Below, piece after piece: positions 24,821 to 37,779 of a stretch of 64,000 nucleotides of DNA. Under the pieces are notes generated by a model. That model did not search any database, was not told the DNA's origin, and worked only from the letters and a program-made list of their open reading frames with translations. Numbering within the stretch: position 1 is the first letter of the stretch; every line of letters starts with the position of its first letter. This DNA comes from Eumeta japonica (lineage: Eukaryota > Arthropoda > Insecta > Lepidoptera > Psychidae): NCBI GenBank assembly GCA_005406025.1, contig BGZK01002113.1:1-64000 (forward strand), in the 5' to 3' direction. A program made the position numbers and the translations under genes.

Positions 24821-25974
24821 ATGCTGTTGTAAGCTCGTTTTAAATAGCTTATGCTTTTAAATGACAATTCCAAAAAAAAAAATCTACTTAAGTGTCAGTT
24901 ACTAATGTTACCACACAATTGATATAAATATGACGAAATTAAAAGCAAAGTGGACAATTTAGGTTACAAGAGATTAAATTTTTGGTCTTATAAAGGACGT
25001 GTACAAAAAATATGTAGTTATGATTAACGAACATGTAAATTATTCTTATTATTGTGAAAATCGAATATGAAGATTATGTAACAAAATTTGAATAAGATGA
25101 AAGCTCCTATAAATCTGAATATTAAGAAATATGCTGTTATTTTATTGAAAGCTAATAAATACCATATTATAAAGTCATTTGCAGTTTTTAGTTTCAAGGA
25201 GCTACATATGGGTAAAAATTACAATAAAAAGACGTTTCTTGGAGAAAAGAATTGACTTAAATTTATTTATTTTACACCTACTATAATTGTAATTAATCCA
25301 CTTGCAGTTCTGAAACAGGCAAAGAGAAATGCGGGATAATGTTAACTTAAAACATTCCTCAATTTGTTTCTACTGAAGTAATATTTAAATAATTTATAAT
25401 TTGCTATCATCTTTGTTTATTCTTAACTAAAATGGTTTGTAGTTACAAGTATAGTTCTACGTAAGGCCTAATTAGGCGGTACATAGAAATGGACTCACAT
25501 GAGATGAAATCGTTAATGAAAAAGGAAAATATTACAAAACGGAATGTAATATAAAACCGGGCCAAAAAAGAAAATTAATTTAAATTATCTGCCCAATATA
25601 TTACCTTTGAAAGCCAAAAGCTTTTTTGTTTTTGTTTTACCTTTAATTAATGTGTTCCAATTGTTTCAGTAAACTAAATGCTATTTTATTTTACTGAAAG
25701 GTAAATGGGTATTTCTAAAAACATTACGAAAAATCAGTATGATTAGCAATGCCTAAAACAATTGAATTAAAAACCTCTCTGGATCAATATATATTAGAAA
25801 TAAAATTAGCAATTTCTGTGTAGACAAAAACAATAGCTAATGTAATATATTTTTATATTCATTTATTTTTAAGCACATAGTAAAATTATATATTTCTTTT
25901 CATATTCTTCAAATTCTAAAGTTTGACATAGTTTGACATAATTTACGTAAGGTGCACTGAAAATTTCTGAAAAT

Positions 25975-26170
25975 AATTAGAAAGAAATACTATGAATGGT
26001 CAAAAACGAATTTATGGTTTTTCACAATATTCTCCGTTAGCATAAATGCACTTTTTCATAAGAATAAATAAATTTTGAAAACATTTATGCCACTTCTCCC
26101 TGGCAATGTTAAATAGATTTTTTGGCCATCGTCGTTCTGAACTATTCAGTATTTGCTTATCTCATGCATT
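25975..26170 (-). mobile_element. C-terminal remnant of a mariner-like transposase
   Basis: Read on the minus strand, about 40 codons in one frame give RRWPKNLFNIAREKWHKC, FQNLFILMKKCI and YANGEYCEKP before a stop. This is the typical C-terminal end of mariner transposases ('W-KCF--L--RM-KCI--NGEYFEK'). The catalytic part is missing and no terminal inverted repeat was found, so it is a dead fragment. Confidence 0.7.
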
Positions 26171-28429
26171 TATTTAATGAGATTAATCACCACGGCCTAA
26201 CTTTACAGTTGATTTAACATTTAAGTTCTACTTAATACAATAAGTGAAGCTTGATAATCTTTTAGAGCTATCGTTTTTCCGTTTGTTACAGCGTATCGCT
26301 TGTAAAATTACGTAACATCGCAACAACTAATCGTGTGGCCAGCTTAATGGTTAATTCAACACCGCTACAAAACCAGACACTTGTTCACATTCCACAGCTT
26401 AACTTTCATATATTGGTTATTAACCACTATTTGATCACGGGCAAATACTTTATAATCTTATCGCTATAAAGAGCGCACAATGTTTCATTATTTCAAATGA
26501 ATGTATAGATTTTTCTTCTACAATAATAATTGCTTACAATAATTAAGTCGTGAATAAATATTTTCAATTATCGCTTAGAAGTATTATTTTAATGCAAACT
26601 TAATTATATTAACTAATATTTTAACAGAATGCATGCAGTAAAAACATTATAATTTTTACATTCATTATTAATTTTCCAATAACTTTCATAATCTACATCA
26701 ATATTAACAAAAAACCAGTTCAAAATTTCAATCACTAAGATCCGTATAAATAAACAAGCAAATATTATATTCGTACGAAATGCATCAACCGAAATGTCAC
26801 TGAACCCGTTATTTAATTATAAAATCACATTTCTCCGAGTTCTACGCGTATACGACAGGCTTGAGTCTGTCCAAACCGCTCTGCTATACACCAACGAAAG
26901 TGAAGGTGGTTCGTGAACGAGGCCGGGCGTGCGGTCGCGTATCGCGTTAGATGAAGACACTTATCTCGTCAATGGGCCCAATCATGTTATTGGTTAATAT
27001 GAATATTTAACTTGATACACAGGAATTAAGTTATCGGAACAGGTTCAGAATGCTCTCTCTAGTTTCGTCATTTCATGCTCACGGTGTAGGCGTTACTTTG
27101 AATTTTTGAGAAATTCACGCATCGGACAAGGACAGAGATGAATCACAGCACAACAGCCAAAAGAGGTTCGGTTTCCGAAAACTATTAAAAATAACTGGAC
27201 CAGACCTGAATACATGTGGAAAGGCTTAAAATCCAAATAGTCCAGTCTGCAATATAAAAAACAGATTCAAGGAAAGTCTGTCTCGAAATTGGGATTGTTT
27301 AAAACAGATACAGCAAAAGATATAAAAAACCGATTTCTTATAATGTCAAAAACTTGACGTCAAAAATTGCCTAATGTTATTTGTCAAAAATACTTTTTTA
27401 TGTTTATTTTAATTGCATATAATATTTATGCTGTACCATCTAATTACTGTCAAGAGTGAGAAATCAACACGTATATGTAAATAAATTTTTTTTAATTGCG
27501 GATTTAATATTTTACACAAAATATTTTTAATTTAAAATAATGCCATTTTCACAAGCAAAAATTATATGTCACTATTCCTCAATACGGTTGCAGAGAGCTT
27601 TGAAGGTGTAAAATATCGAGAAGTTTAAATAATAACATAATGAGCTCAAGGCAATCGAATTATTACTGATGTTGGTAGACCGATGTTATAGGTATATGAA
27701 ACAGAAGAGAAACCATATTTTTTTTGGTTTTATACATCGTACGCTTTTCGAGAAGAAAACGTTATACCTTATCCCAAATCTATTGTTATTTCTATTATAT
27801 TGTATTGTATCCCTATTGTATTGTATTGTTACACATTTAATACAGTCAGTACAGGTCGATATGAAAGACTTTTGAGGTCAATAAAATCTTGGCATTCATT
27901 CTTGTTGTTCTATTAACATTTGATCATTATTAAACATATTATATGTAATATAAAACATATTTATCACTTATTAAAACTTTTAAAGTAATGCTCGCATTGA
28001 AGCATAAAGATATGTTTTTAGAATAAAAAAAAAATAATTAATATTCCCTTAGCATTTGAGGGCGCAAGGTTTTTGTTATTGAACACATCCTTTTACTCTT
28101 TCAACTTCCGACAATGTTATTTCAGATTAAGGGATTGAATTAAACCCTACACCCATCACGTTATGATACTGTTGGTACATATTACATGTTCGCTCCTAAT
28201 TAAGAGTCGTATGACGTGCACTAAATGTGGCATAAGAAAAAATATCTTTTCAACAATTAACTTTGCTACGTTCAACCCAATAATTTCTCGCATTGTTTTG
28301 AGCAATAATTGTGTTTTCAAACACATATAGAAAGAAAACATTGTTCATGCGAGAGTATTTCACGGTTTATACGCCTCCTTAAAATCTATAAAAATCGATT
28401 TTGACGTGACAACGTCTTAAATTAGGTTG

Positions 28430-28570
28430 CGGCTGGGAGTCACTTTGAAAAAGTGTAACGCTCGGTAACGTAACGATGAGTCACCGAACGAGAGAGGCCC
28501 GCCGAATGCTTGCGTCTCTCCCACTCAACTATGATCGGTCTGCCGCGCGCAGCACTAGAGAATTAGTGCA
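28430..28570. promoter_or_regulatory. Small CpG-rich patch
   Basis: About 140 bases of CpG-rich sequence in A+T-rich DNA, containing 'cgatgagtcaccgaacgaga'. Embedded TGAGTCA is an AP-1-type motif by sequence, which alone proves nothing. No splice site or gene assigned. Confidence 0.2.
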
Positions 28571-29166
28571 TAGCTTGCAAATGTATTGCAAGTTATTGTA
28601 TGTATATTTGTATATAAATACGTATGTATGTGTAAAGGTAAAAATAAAATTTTGTTAATATGAAATTTAGTGCGAGATTCTTTGTATAAATTAATGTTTT
28701 AAATATAATTCTTTGTATAAATAAATGTTTTAAATTGTTACTATTATTTCATCCTTCTTCCTACTATACGAATGAATATTCACATTAAAATGATTTTACC
28801 ATTCAAAGTCGTTGTCACGTAAAACTTTCGCCCGTATACCGACTTTACAGGCAACCAAATTTTTATTTAGAGTATTATCTCGCCTTAAGTGCTTCTTAAA
28901 TCCTAAACTGCTAAATATCTAATTAACAAAACACGTTTTTATAAATATATCCTATAAAATTTTAAGTGATTTTTGAAGTTATAATTCATTATTCAAATTG
29001 TATGAAAAGATTAGAACGTATTTTAGTAAGTTACGGAAGTTGCGCGCGCCGTTGTTGGACACCACGAAGTTAATTTTAAAGAATTAATTGACAATGCACG
29101 CGTCGCTTGTTATAAACGTAATATCGTAAACAGACATCGAGTGGTAACAAAATAAATATATAATCA

Positions 29167-29850
29167 CTAGCGATCACCCGCTCGCTTGCTGGACGTAAAT
29201 TTAAATTTAGCAATTTTTTTATTATTCAATTGCGTCTCCGATTTCGCTCCCGTGAGCATAGATTAGAATGAATTCCTTCATCTTCTATATCGGCTGATTT
29301 TGCTGTCAGTTTTGATTGCGATCGCGGTTTCATTATCGATGTCAATTCTGGTTCCATCGTCGGGTCCAGTCCCCGTCCCGCGTTCGATTACAGTGCCGCT
29401 CTCGATACCGATCCTGATCCTCCTTTGGGCATCAATGGTACTCAAATTACGATTTATACTGGTACGGACATCGAACGACAATGAAATGTATAAATACCAT
29501 TATTACTGGTATTTATACATTTTATCATTAAATATAATAATGTAACCTTATTATATTAAAGTTATATCGTATTTGACGACATAATATACCTCTATGCAAA
29601 ATTTGATTACAATCCGTCCAGTTGTCAATATGACAAATATCCACACAAACATACCATTACATTTTTATGTTATAAATAGCCTATAACCATCTAAAAACGA
29701 TTCCACGTCGAATAGTCAAAGTTCCAATCACAATCCGTCCAGCCGTCGGCGTAGGACAAACATCCATGCAAACGTACTTTTGTATTTTTTATATAATAAA
29801 TGGCCTATAACCATTTACGAACGATTTCGTAGCCAAAGGTCGCATTTCCA
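29167..29850 (-). mobile_element. Helitron-like element, minus orientation
   Basis: The 3' terminus reads (minus strand) GCGAGCGGGTGATCGCTAG with CTAG at 29167-29170. Inside lies the GATCGG-type array (29280-29450) and then two near-identical segments built around 'acaatccgtccag' (29609 and 29741) that resemble the family's 5' region in reverse. The exact 5' end is not clear. The open frames on both strands at 29278-29545 reflect the array and are not genes. Confidence 0.55.
29484..29522. repeat. 16-bp perfect inverted repeat
   Basis: AAATGTATAAATACCA (29484-29499) and TGGTATTTATACATTT (29507-29522) form a perfect stem with a 7-nt loop, inside the Helitron-like element next to its GATCGG-type array. 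Confidence 0.93.
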
Positions 29851-29860
29851 TACTGACACG
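29609..29860. repeat. Imperfect ~130-bp tandem duplication
   Basis: Two copies share, in order, 'acaatccgtccag', a 'gacaaa(c/t)atccA(c/t)(a/g)cAAAC' block, 'ataaat(a/g)gCCTATAACCAT' and a following 'aACGATT(c/t)C'. They lie head to tail at about 29609 and 29738. Confidence 0.7.
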
Positions 29861-31089
29861 ATCAGTAGATTTTCCGTGATTGAGCCTCAAAAAAAAAAAA
29901 ACTTCATTAAATGTATATATACAAATATTCATGAATTATTATGTATATGACTGATATTTTATATTGTTAATATTTATATTTATACACTTTTAATTTTATT
30001 ATATATGTATTATTTTACTGTGCAAATTGTGTATTCATTTTTAAGGCTATAGTTATGTATTATTTTTCTAAGAAATAAAATTAAATTTATAAACGACGCG
30101 CAAAATAATACATCAGATACTTAAATTTGTCACAAAATACGTATGTCCGAGTTGTAGATGATCCTGAATTCGAAAGATATATATCAAGTTCATAGTAACA
30201 CACTGCGTTTTTTAAACAATCTTGAATTTAAAATAACATTGTATTTACATTTTTGGTCTTTTTTAAAATTATCTTTTTTTCATTGCATGTGATTCTGCAT
30301 TTCGCAATATTTAATTGTATTTCGACAGATGTTGATAGGGCGTGGGTTGGACCTTAATGGATAGGTACTCTGAAACTGTATTGACTTGTCAATCTCTTTT
30401 TGTAACAGCGGAGTATCGAAGCTGATATTTCTGTGTTAATTTTTCAGGAAAATTTTAGCATTTCCGATACGCGAATGATATTTCAATCCGATTTTTATGA
30501 AACGGAAAGGAGTATAAGTCGGAAAAACAATTGTAAATTTTATAAAACAAACCTTTTCATAATAAACCTAACGATTATTTTGCATAGTCAATAAATAATA
30601 TCTTAGGTACAGTTGTATAATACATAACAATTTTGTTATGTAAATCATATTTAATTTCCTATTATTGGGTGAAGCAGTGTTTTCGTTTTTTTCATAAGCG
30701 AATAAAAAATGTTTTGTAACCTTTCAATTCAATGAACTTATAGTATCGAGCTACGAAATAAACGCAACGAGTGTCTTACAACATAGCTTCTCTAATACAT
30801 TCAAATACAATTAAGGAGTCTAGTTGCAAACGCAGAAAAATTTACGAGGATGTGTTCATGTGGGTCGTTCGCGAGAAATCACAAACAAGTTACAACACAC
30901 TTCCCGTTTTCCATACCAAATCAAACAGACAACACGCGAAATGCTGCATGGAATAAAATCTAGCCCAAAACGGCCCAAATTAAGAATTTGAGTTAGTAAG
31001 AAATCGAGATCACAGAATAAATTGACAAGAAGTACGAGATAAAATAAAATATAATGGATAAACGAAAGAATTAAAAAAAAAGCCTCCGC

Positions 31090-31480
31090 GCGGAAGAAGT
31101 GAAACTTTGTAATATGGAAATGAAAATGGGAAGGGCTAGAAATTGCATTTTTCGTCGCACGTTACAATTGCGAAAAACAATTGCGAGACGAAATCTACCG
31201 ACTCACTCTCTTTCTCTCTCCTACTTTCTACCTTTGTGTATCTTTCTTTCTCTCTCCTTCTTGCATTGGAATATTGAACGCTACTCGTTGCTAACGTTTG
31301 CGCCGGCCTGTAACAGATATACTACGCGCATGCGTTCCAGTGCCACGCATTCACTCTCGCTCTGTCTCTTTCTATTCTCCCTCCTTAGGAGCGTTGAACG
31401 TTTAACGCAACAGTGCTTTCATATCCCCTCCATGGTAGCGTTAAGCGTTTAACGCAACCTTGTTCGAAGTCGCATTAGAA
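31090..31480 (+). repeat. Interspersed repeat region with polypyrimidine tracts
   Basis: Begins with CGCGGAAGAAGTGAAACTTT, almost the same as CGCGGTAGAAGTGAAACTTA at 50608. It then contains two C+T tracts (31203-31260, 31350-31385) and two copies of a GCGTT-A-CGTTTAACGCAAC motif (31391 and 31438). The shared phrase marks a common lepidopteran repeat. The 117-codon open frame across it is produced by the pyrimidine tracts. Confidence 0.5.
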
Positions 31481-32569
31481 GTTTAACTTCAAAACAGTTT
31501 TTTTGCTTTCACTTTAACATCGTAGCGGCGAAACCAATACTGATAAATGTGGTGTTAATAGATCACTCTTTATTACTCGCATTTGATAATACAAATTCTG
31601 AAATGTCAAATGGCGAACATCTCTCAACAAATAAGATGATAATGGGAAAACATCATCTAAGCGTTTTCAATATAATTAATTTGAATTAAATGAAGGTTAT
31701 ACCGTTCTAAAAGCGATCAAAAATAATAATAAAGTTATAAAATAGTGAAACCAAGCTACTCAAAATGCCAAACCGAGTTGTCACGCGCCGCCTAAGATGA
31801 TATCCACATTATAAAAAAATTCTCGAAACTATAGCTTTATAATTCTATCCGCTACGCTCAGTTACAGAACCGGGACTTGTGTTACACTTTTTAGTAGGCA
31901 GATTTTATTCACACGATTTCCTAACCTAAGAATTTCGCGCAAAATTTTGTAATCTTTACGACGTAATTGTAAAAATTTCCGGTAATTAAATGAGAAAACG
32001 GCACTCCAAATGCTCACATCAAAAGCGTAAAGATCGAAATAGAGATTGCAGTTTATAGCAATGATTATATCTTTGTGAACTTACGTTATAAACCCTAGTG
32101 CAACAGAACTCCAAACGTAATAAAAAGGCTGACAAAGCCCGTAACTACACACAGCTCTGATTTGAGTGTTTGATCTATTATTCTATGTTCTAAGCACATA
32201 GATTTTGTTAAATCAACTTTGTTAATGCAATCGTAAAGGACTTAATTACTGCTTCCATGATAACTTTATATAATCAATGTTACATTTAAAATAAACTTAA
32301 AAAAAAAAAACAGTAAAACCCTATCCAAATTCAAGTTATATGTAGTAATGTTTACGAAGCCACACACGATACTCTCGATATAATTTTCCGCAGAGTACTT
32401 TGTACGTCTCAGTATCTATCTCAGAGAGCGTTTACTTAAATAATGACCTTACGTAGGAGCGCATGAGCACGCGATCCCGAAGTCCACGATCTGTTGTCTA
32501 TCCTATCCTCATATAACAATATCCTTCTACCCTAACCTCAAACCCTCAATATTCTTCGTACATTTTTCC

Positions 32570-32760
32570 CTAAATGATCACGGAAATGAAAAAACACACT
32601 AAATTGCCAGGAAATCCCTCCCCAGACTCGGCCCGGGCAATTACATCGCGAATAGGGAGGAGGCAAATTTCCGTACACGGGCAATCGGAAGTTACGCATT
32701 CAATCGCGGCGGCGAGGTGCGTCGCCGCGTATGGATCTGTTCAAAATATACACAATTGAC
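32570..32760. promoter_or_regulatory. CpG-rich patch of unknown role
   Basis: Less A+T-rich than its surroundings ('ctcggcccgggcaattacat', 'gcggcggcgaggtgcgtcgc'). One minus-strand frame stays open for about 50 codons, but it has no family resemblance and no convincing splice sites. A regulatory element or a divergent exon are possible. Confidence 0.25.
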
Positions 32761-33222
32761 GCCCGCCGATTTTTTATATACACAACGTTATTTAAAACTC
32801 TTTTAGCTTTCCACAGATCAATAACGTCTTCAAACATGATCCCGATGTCGGTCCCGTCCTCGATTCAATACCAAAATAACACATATTCTTTCACCGAAAA
32901 CACACATGATGCCGCTATCTTTTTAATATAAAACCATCTCAGTTTCGCTCCTAATCCTGATAACGATCCTGCTCGTGATCCCTATCCTGGATTGATTTTG
33001 AAATCGAGCCTCTCTTGAACATTGTTTTTACCGATAACCAATCGATATAAGTATAGTTCTATTGTCACGCAAACGAAGTTGTGAGCAAAATTTAATATCT
33101 TTATAGACTATAGTCTATACAGTATTCTGATGTATAATTTATAATTCTCTTCAGTCGTTAAAACGTGGTTGAGTAACAAACGTTCAAAGATATAAATTTT
33201 CACTTTTGTAGTGTTAGTAGGA
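32760..33222 (-). mobile_element. Helitron-like element, minus orientation, 5' end intact
   Basis: The minus strand starts at 33222 with TCCTACTAACACTACAAAAG, then 'acgtttgttactcaaccacg', the typical 5' end of this lepidopteran family. The GATCGG-type interior lies at about 32830-33010. The 3' hairpin and CTAG end are degraded (perhaps CGGCGGGCGTC near 32760), so the low boundary is approximate. Confidence 0.6.
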
Positions 33223-33559
33223 TTTTTAATGAATATTTATTAAAAATATTGTATTTTTTTATAATAATCAATAGACCAATTTTTGTTTCTATAAATTAAA
33301 TAAATATATTAATTGCATTAATTTATTTCATCATGCCTGTTATTTCTGTAACATATATCTGAAGGAACTTCGTTTCAACTAGGTGTCCCACAACACCTCT
33401 AGTTTAAATTTAATTTAGGTGCTTATGCCCCAGATACGTCCAAATCACTCGCGAAGCAAGACATGTTTTAGATTAATGTGAGAGCCATCGTAACGAAATG
33501 AAACAGAAATTAAAGCATCGCCATATTAAGTAATTTAAATGGATAGGTGGGTGTAGAAA

Positions 33560-33860
33560 AGGATAAATATGAGAAAATCGTAGCTAAATTTGAAGATAAA
33601 AGATATAAAAGAATGAACAAGAATGATGATTGCCTTCTCCTACTGTGCCATAAATTTAACTTATATGTGACAAACAGGCCCACTATGTTTGACCATAAAG
33701 GAATGCACTCTTAAACTCGGTTGAGAGGATCAGACAAAAGTATGATAGACTCTTTATTTGCAGATGATCGGTTAAGAGGCAATTTTGCGGACACGGGACG
33801 GTACCTTGGCGTCAATGCTGCTACGGACCATTTCTTAGAAGTCTGTTGAATTAAAGCTTT
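33560..33860 (+). mobile_element. Endonuclease-domain relic of an RTE-like retrotransposon
   Basis: Two open pieces in different frames are recognisable: LLLCHKFNLYVTNRPTMFDH (from about 33632) and IDSLFADDRLRGNFADTGRY followed by LGVNAATDHFLEVC (about 33749-33847). Their order and the ID...(T)DH pattern match the C-terminal half of the apurinic-type endonuclease domain of RTE-like non-LTR elements. Stops and a frame change separate them. The reverse transcriptase does not follow; it is found elsewhere (43600, 49650). Confidence 0.6.
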
Positions 33861-34489
33861 ATGCCAGCGTCGGCGACATCATGCAACGATAGACTTAATC
33901 AAATTTTCAATAGAAGTAAATTAACTTCTGAAATAACAAATAGAATAATTATCATTTAACTATCCATAATAATATATAAAATTGTACATACCATATTTTC
34001 GTTATATTTTGTTATAAATATTTATTTCAGGAAGCACTTAATTTATAGTTACCACTTTTATTATGGTTTGCTATTGATAGAGAGTCTTTATTTGTTTCTC
34101 TAAACTAATCTCCGGTAAGGTTAAATGAACCGAAGTCAAATCTTCATCTGATTATTATGAAACTGGAACCATGTTGTATCAGAGAACGTGAACGAATCTT
34201 TGAAAAAAGCTGATGTTTGTACCCAATTTCATGTGCGTTCATTTATTATTGAAGCAAATTACTAGTCATTTTTAAAATTTCTTCACTAATAGCGATATCC
34301 CTGAGTAAAATAGATTGTTAGCTTTTCAGCTTAGTTTCATCTACATTTATGCTATTATAAGTTCAAAACCCTTTTCACTCATGAAAAGCTACACTATCTC
34401 CAGTAATACAGTTTAAATTTTATTTTAATGCTAGCATTGGCCCTATTTTTGAATAAAATTGCAAACAGGAATAAAAGTAAAATTGAGAA

Positions 34490-34742
34490 TCGCGCCCGAG
34501 AGGAATCGTAATTGAGAACACAACCAATGACGAGAACGAATGTGGGAGTAAAATTAGAATCAAGAGTGTGATTTTGATCAAGAATTTAAAGCGGGACTGG
34601 TATCGAGATTGGAACTAGAAATTGGACTAGAAATTGGAAAGTGGGACTAATTGGCATCGTGAGCAGGACCGGGATCGGAATCAAGAACGAAATATAAAAT
34701 GAAGGAATTCATTCTGAGTCCACGAGGGCGGGCGAAAGCTAG
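34490..34742 (+). mobile_element. Helitron-like element, 3' part
   Basis: GATCGG-type array followed by CCACGAGGGCGGGCGAAAGC and CTAG (34739-34742), followed by T, the expected target base. No 5' end was recognised upstream, so the copy is truncated. Confidence 0.65.
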
Positions 34743-35839
34743 TGATTATATATACGTCTAAGGTTACAGCCGTCATCCCGATATTTTTCGATAAGAAAAC
34801 AAATTCCTACAGATACATAAACGCGACAATCTCCTAACAGTACGTGTTGCCAGCACGGATGCCACACAGGATTCTTTATTGATGATCTCATAAATAGGCT
34901 CAGGATCGATTATCATGCGATGAAAAGAGCCACACTGGAAGTTTCTTGCCTAGAAGAATTAAGTTTGAAAAGAAGAAATTCATAGAAAAACCGGAGTAAG
35001 TAACAAGGACAACCTTGAAAATCTGTCTACCGATGCGTCTATAATTTGATATGACAACTGAACAATGCAGCCTCATAACCCCTTTCCGCCCTATTTATTT
35101 TAACGCATGGTTGAGAGTTTGTGATTTTAATTTAGACGTGGGTCTAAAGGTTTAGTCGTTGCCCATATTTTTAACTGATGCTGCACACGGTTTAATGATA
35201 ATAATTTTGAAAATTATAGGATTAATACTTCCCTACCTCATATCATAACATCTAGAAAAAAAGTAAAATTATTTTCATCTGTTTAACTTTCTACCTCCAA
35301 AATCCTCCAAATTTGTAAATGCGTCAACTTTCTCAAATTATGCTTTATTGCTGTGTCAAATTAAAAATTGCTATAACTATCTCTTCGACAAAAACGTACA
35401 CAAAAGATAGCAAACAATCAATTTCTCAAGGGTTCTGTTATCATCGTACATTGTAAACATCTAAAAATATTCTAGTAATTATACAGTTATTTAAATTAAA
35501 TTGTACTATAATCTCAGCGTTGATATACAATATTGCACTAGTACTAACTAAACGCTATAAATTATGTTATTATCATACGAAAGGCAAACCTTAATTTACA
35601 TCAGCCGAGTTAGCATTCGATCTTAGTCAAAGTCAGCCGCGAAAAGTTGAAGTAAAACGATTAATGCCCTGCACCGCTAATATCATGAGTACTTGTTCTC
35701 CTAACTGAGTAGCCTATTTCCATATTGGCAATACTTTAGCCTGGTAAGGAAGGAGTATATATCAAGTATGTATTTTATTCTCAATAGCTTCTGTCGTCGG
35801 TTTCGCGTGTACGCAGAATATTTTTATGTATTCTTTATA

Positions 35840-35945
35840 CTTGTCCCAATTTGAATCGGAACCTATTTTCGATCTCTCTCAATCCAAGACCCAGTCTTAA
35901 ACGCGATCTTGGTCGCGATGCTAGTCCCGATTTCTGTCCCAATGA
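35840..35945 (-). repeat. GATCGG-type array, minus orientation
   Basis: Plus strand shows the pyrimidine-rich complement ('cgcgatcttggtcgcgatgc', 'cgatttctgtccc'). It is the interior of a Helitron-like copy with no recognisable ends. The 67-codon minus frame through it is repeat-derived. Confidence 0.5.
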
Positions 35946-36199
35946 ATGAAGCGACGAAAACGACTGGCTGCCTTTATGTTTGCTAATAAAAACTCCTACA
36001 TATATCCAAGTATTTACTTGTATGTTTCTCTTTCGCAAAAAGAAATCCTTAATATTTAAAGTGGTCTATCGTAGTTTATGGTTTTATTCAATTTGCAGCA
36101 ATCTTTCTGAGATTTCAATAAACCTATTTCCTTGGACTAAAACGCAAAGAACTGCCACGCTCCATTTTCAACATCTAGTTGTTGTCGTAATTTAATACT

Positions 36200-36810
36200 A
36201 CAGAATTCTTCGATTTTGTTCCTAGTACCTTTCGCAGTATGTCATTCCAGCATTGTCGTGAAAGAGCACCTGTTTTCGGTTTACTAAAGCGGAATATCAT
36301 TGCGATTAAACCTCATACATTTCAGCTGTCCACTATATATCTCGGAAACCTTCACAATTCCGTAAATATTGAATAAGACTTATCACTCGGATCGACCTCT
36401 TCACGGCGGGCTCAGGTAATTGCCCCTTATCGAACACTGACTTTCATGTTTGGATTGTTTACATAAATCTCTTTTTCATTGCAAGCAGCTGTTTTCATAC
36501 TTTCATCCGAAGTTTTTCTTGAATTTCGATTCGACAACTTTTACAAGTCTTACCCGATGATTACATGCGGCTGTTGATGTCTTAAGAAGGTCCACAAAGG
36601 CGTTCAGTATTCAGCGAGTGCTGCTTTGAGTTCATTTTCTACTGGTTCCTTTGTAGTTTCAATATCCCACACTTATCTTATCCGGATACAGCATTAAATC
36701 ATCTCTCTTAAAGAGAACAAACCAACGCTGTGCTGTTCGGCCATCGACTACATTTTCTCCTTCAATATCGCATATCTAGCTCGCTACCGTGGATGCATTA
36801 ATCATTTGTT
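36200..36810 (-). mobile_element. Decayed mariner-like transposase
   Basis: Fragments in several minus-strand frames follow the order of a mariner transposase: EGENVVDGRTAQRWF and LFKRDD (about 36780-36690), a GQLPEPAVKRS-like piece (about 36400), NCEGFRDIYSGQL (about 36360-36320), then VLFHDNAG (36248-36269), equivalent to the HDNARPH motif with the second catalytic aspartate. Many stops and frame changes are present, so it is a pseudogene. It is longer than, and separate from, the C-terminal remnant at 25975-26170. Confidence 0.75.
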
Positions 36811-37779
36811 TACAAAAGTGTCTTAAGGATATATGAATTTCATATTAATCGCTCTCCTTATGTTTTATTATGGAAACGTCTTGCTCCGTCAATTGACACA
36901 CAGTATTATTAATAGAAAATCAAACAGTTGCTCTTTATAGAAATAATGATTAGTTGTAACAAGTTATGACATGTATGAAAAGAAGCGCTTGAGCCATGAA
37001 AGCTGAAATTACGTATGAGACTCTCAGTAGTTTATTTCTATAGCAATAATGATGATTTTATCGTTTTGTAAATTTTGAATATGTACAGTCTCTGAGATTT
37101 ATCAATAAAACAGCTTAGTTAAAAATAAACAGAATACATTACAAATCACTCATAAAGGAAGCTTATAATTTATAATAAATTAACAACACAAAACAAAATT
37201 TCAATGATTACTATATACGTAGTTTTAGTTATTTTTAATACAAGTTTTATAAATTGCCCATAAACTATTATTATTGTCCGTTGTCACGAGTTTGTAATCT
37301 TTACAACGTATTTATAGCCGCTGTTGATAAATTTCGCAAATACAATAAATATGTGATGTGAAAGCGACTTTGTACGATCATACATAAGTTGAATTTTGGA
37401 AGCGTTACTGGTTACAAGAACTTGTTTTACCTTCTATTTAATTTTTTCTTTTTTTGCAATTTTGAAACGGTTGCAAATTTATGTAAATTGAGTTCATTAT
37501 TAGTACATTAAATTGTACATAAGAAGATTTCTATCGTTACCGCTTGTTGCAAAAATGTATTCTATAAATATATTATTTCTCTAATAACAAAATTAAATGT
37601 AGAGAAATACATTTTTAATTACCTCCGTTGGTTTGTCTCTTTCTTTATTTTTGTGATTATTTCGATATTGATATAAACAAGGTATTACAACACAAACTTT
37701 CCGAAAATACATGTTATGAACATCGTGTTTTTCCTATATAATGCATAAAAAAATAGAATCTTTTTAAATTATAGCCATG

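Larger units (their letters stand above)
24821..29166. other. A+T-rich non-coding DNA with a mariner remnant and a small CpG-rich patch
   Basis: Holds the decayed mariner end at 25975-26170 and CpG-rich patches at about 26830-26960 and 28430-28570. The latter has a short plus-strand open frame (28476-28658) with no family match and no donor. A pentameric ATTGT repeat is visible at 27780-27832. Nothing else stands out. Confidence 0.55.
29861..33489. other. Non-coding DNA with short repeats and one Helitron-like element
   Basis: Holds a repeat-rich pyrimidine region (31090-31480), a CpG-rich patch (32570-32760) and a Helitron-like element (about 32760-33222). The rest is A+T-rich with no exon signal. 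Confidence 0.55.

Noticed and set aside
31099..31452. 117-codon serine/leucine-rich open frame
   Set aside because: Produced by C+T-rich low-complexity tracts within a repeat.
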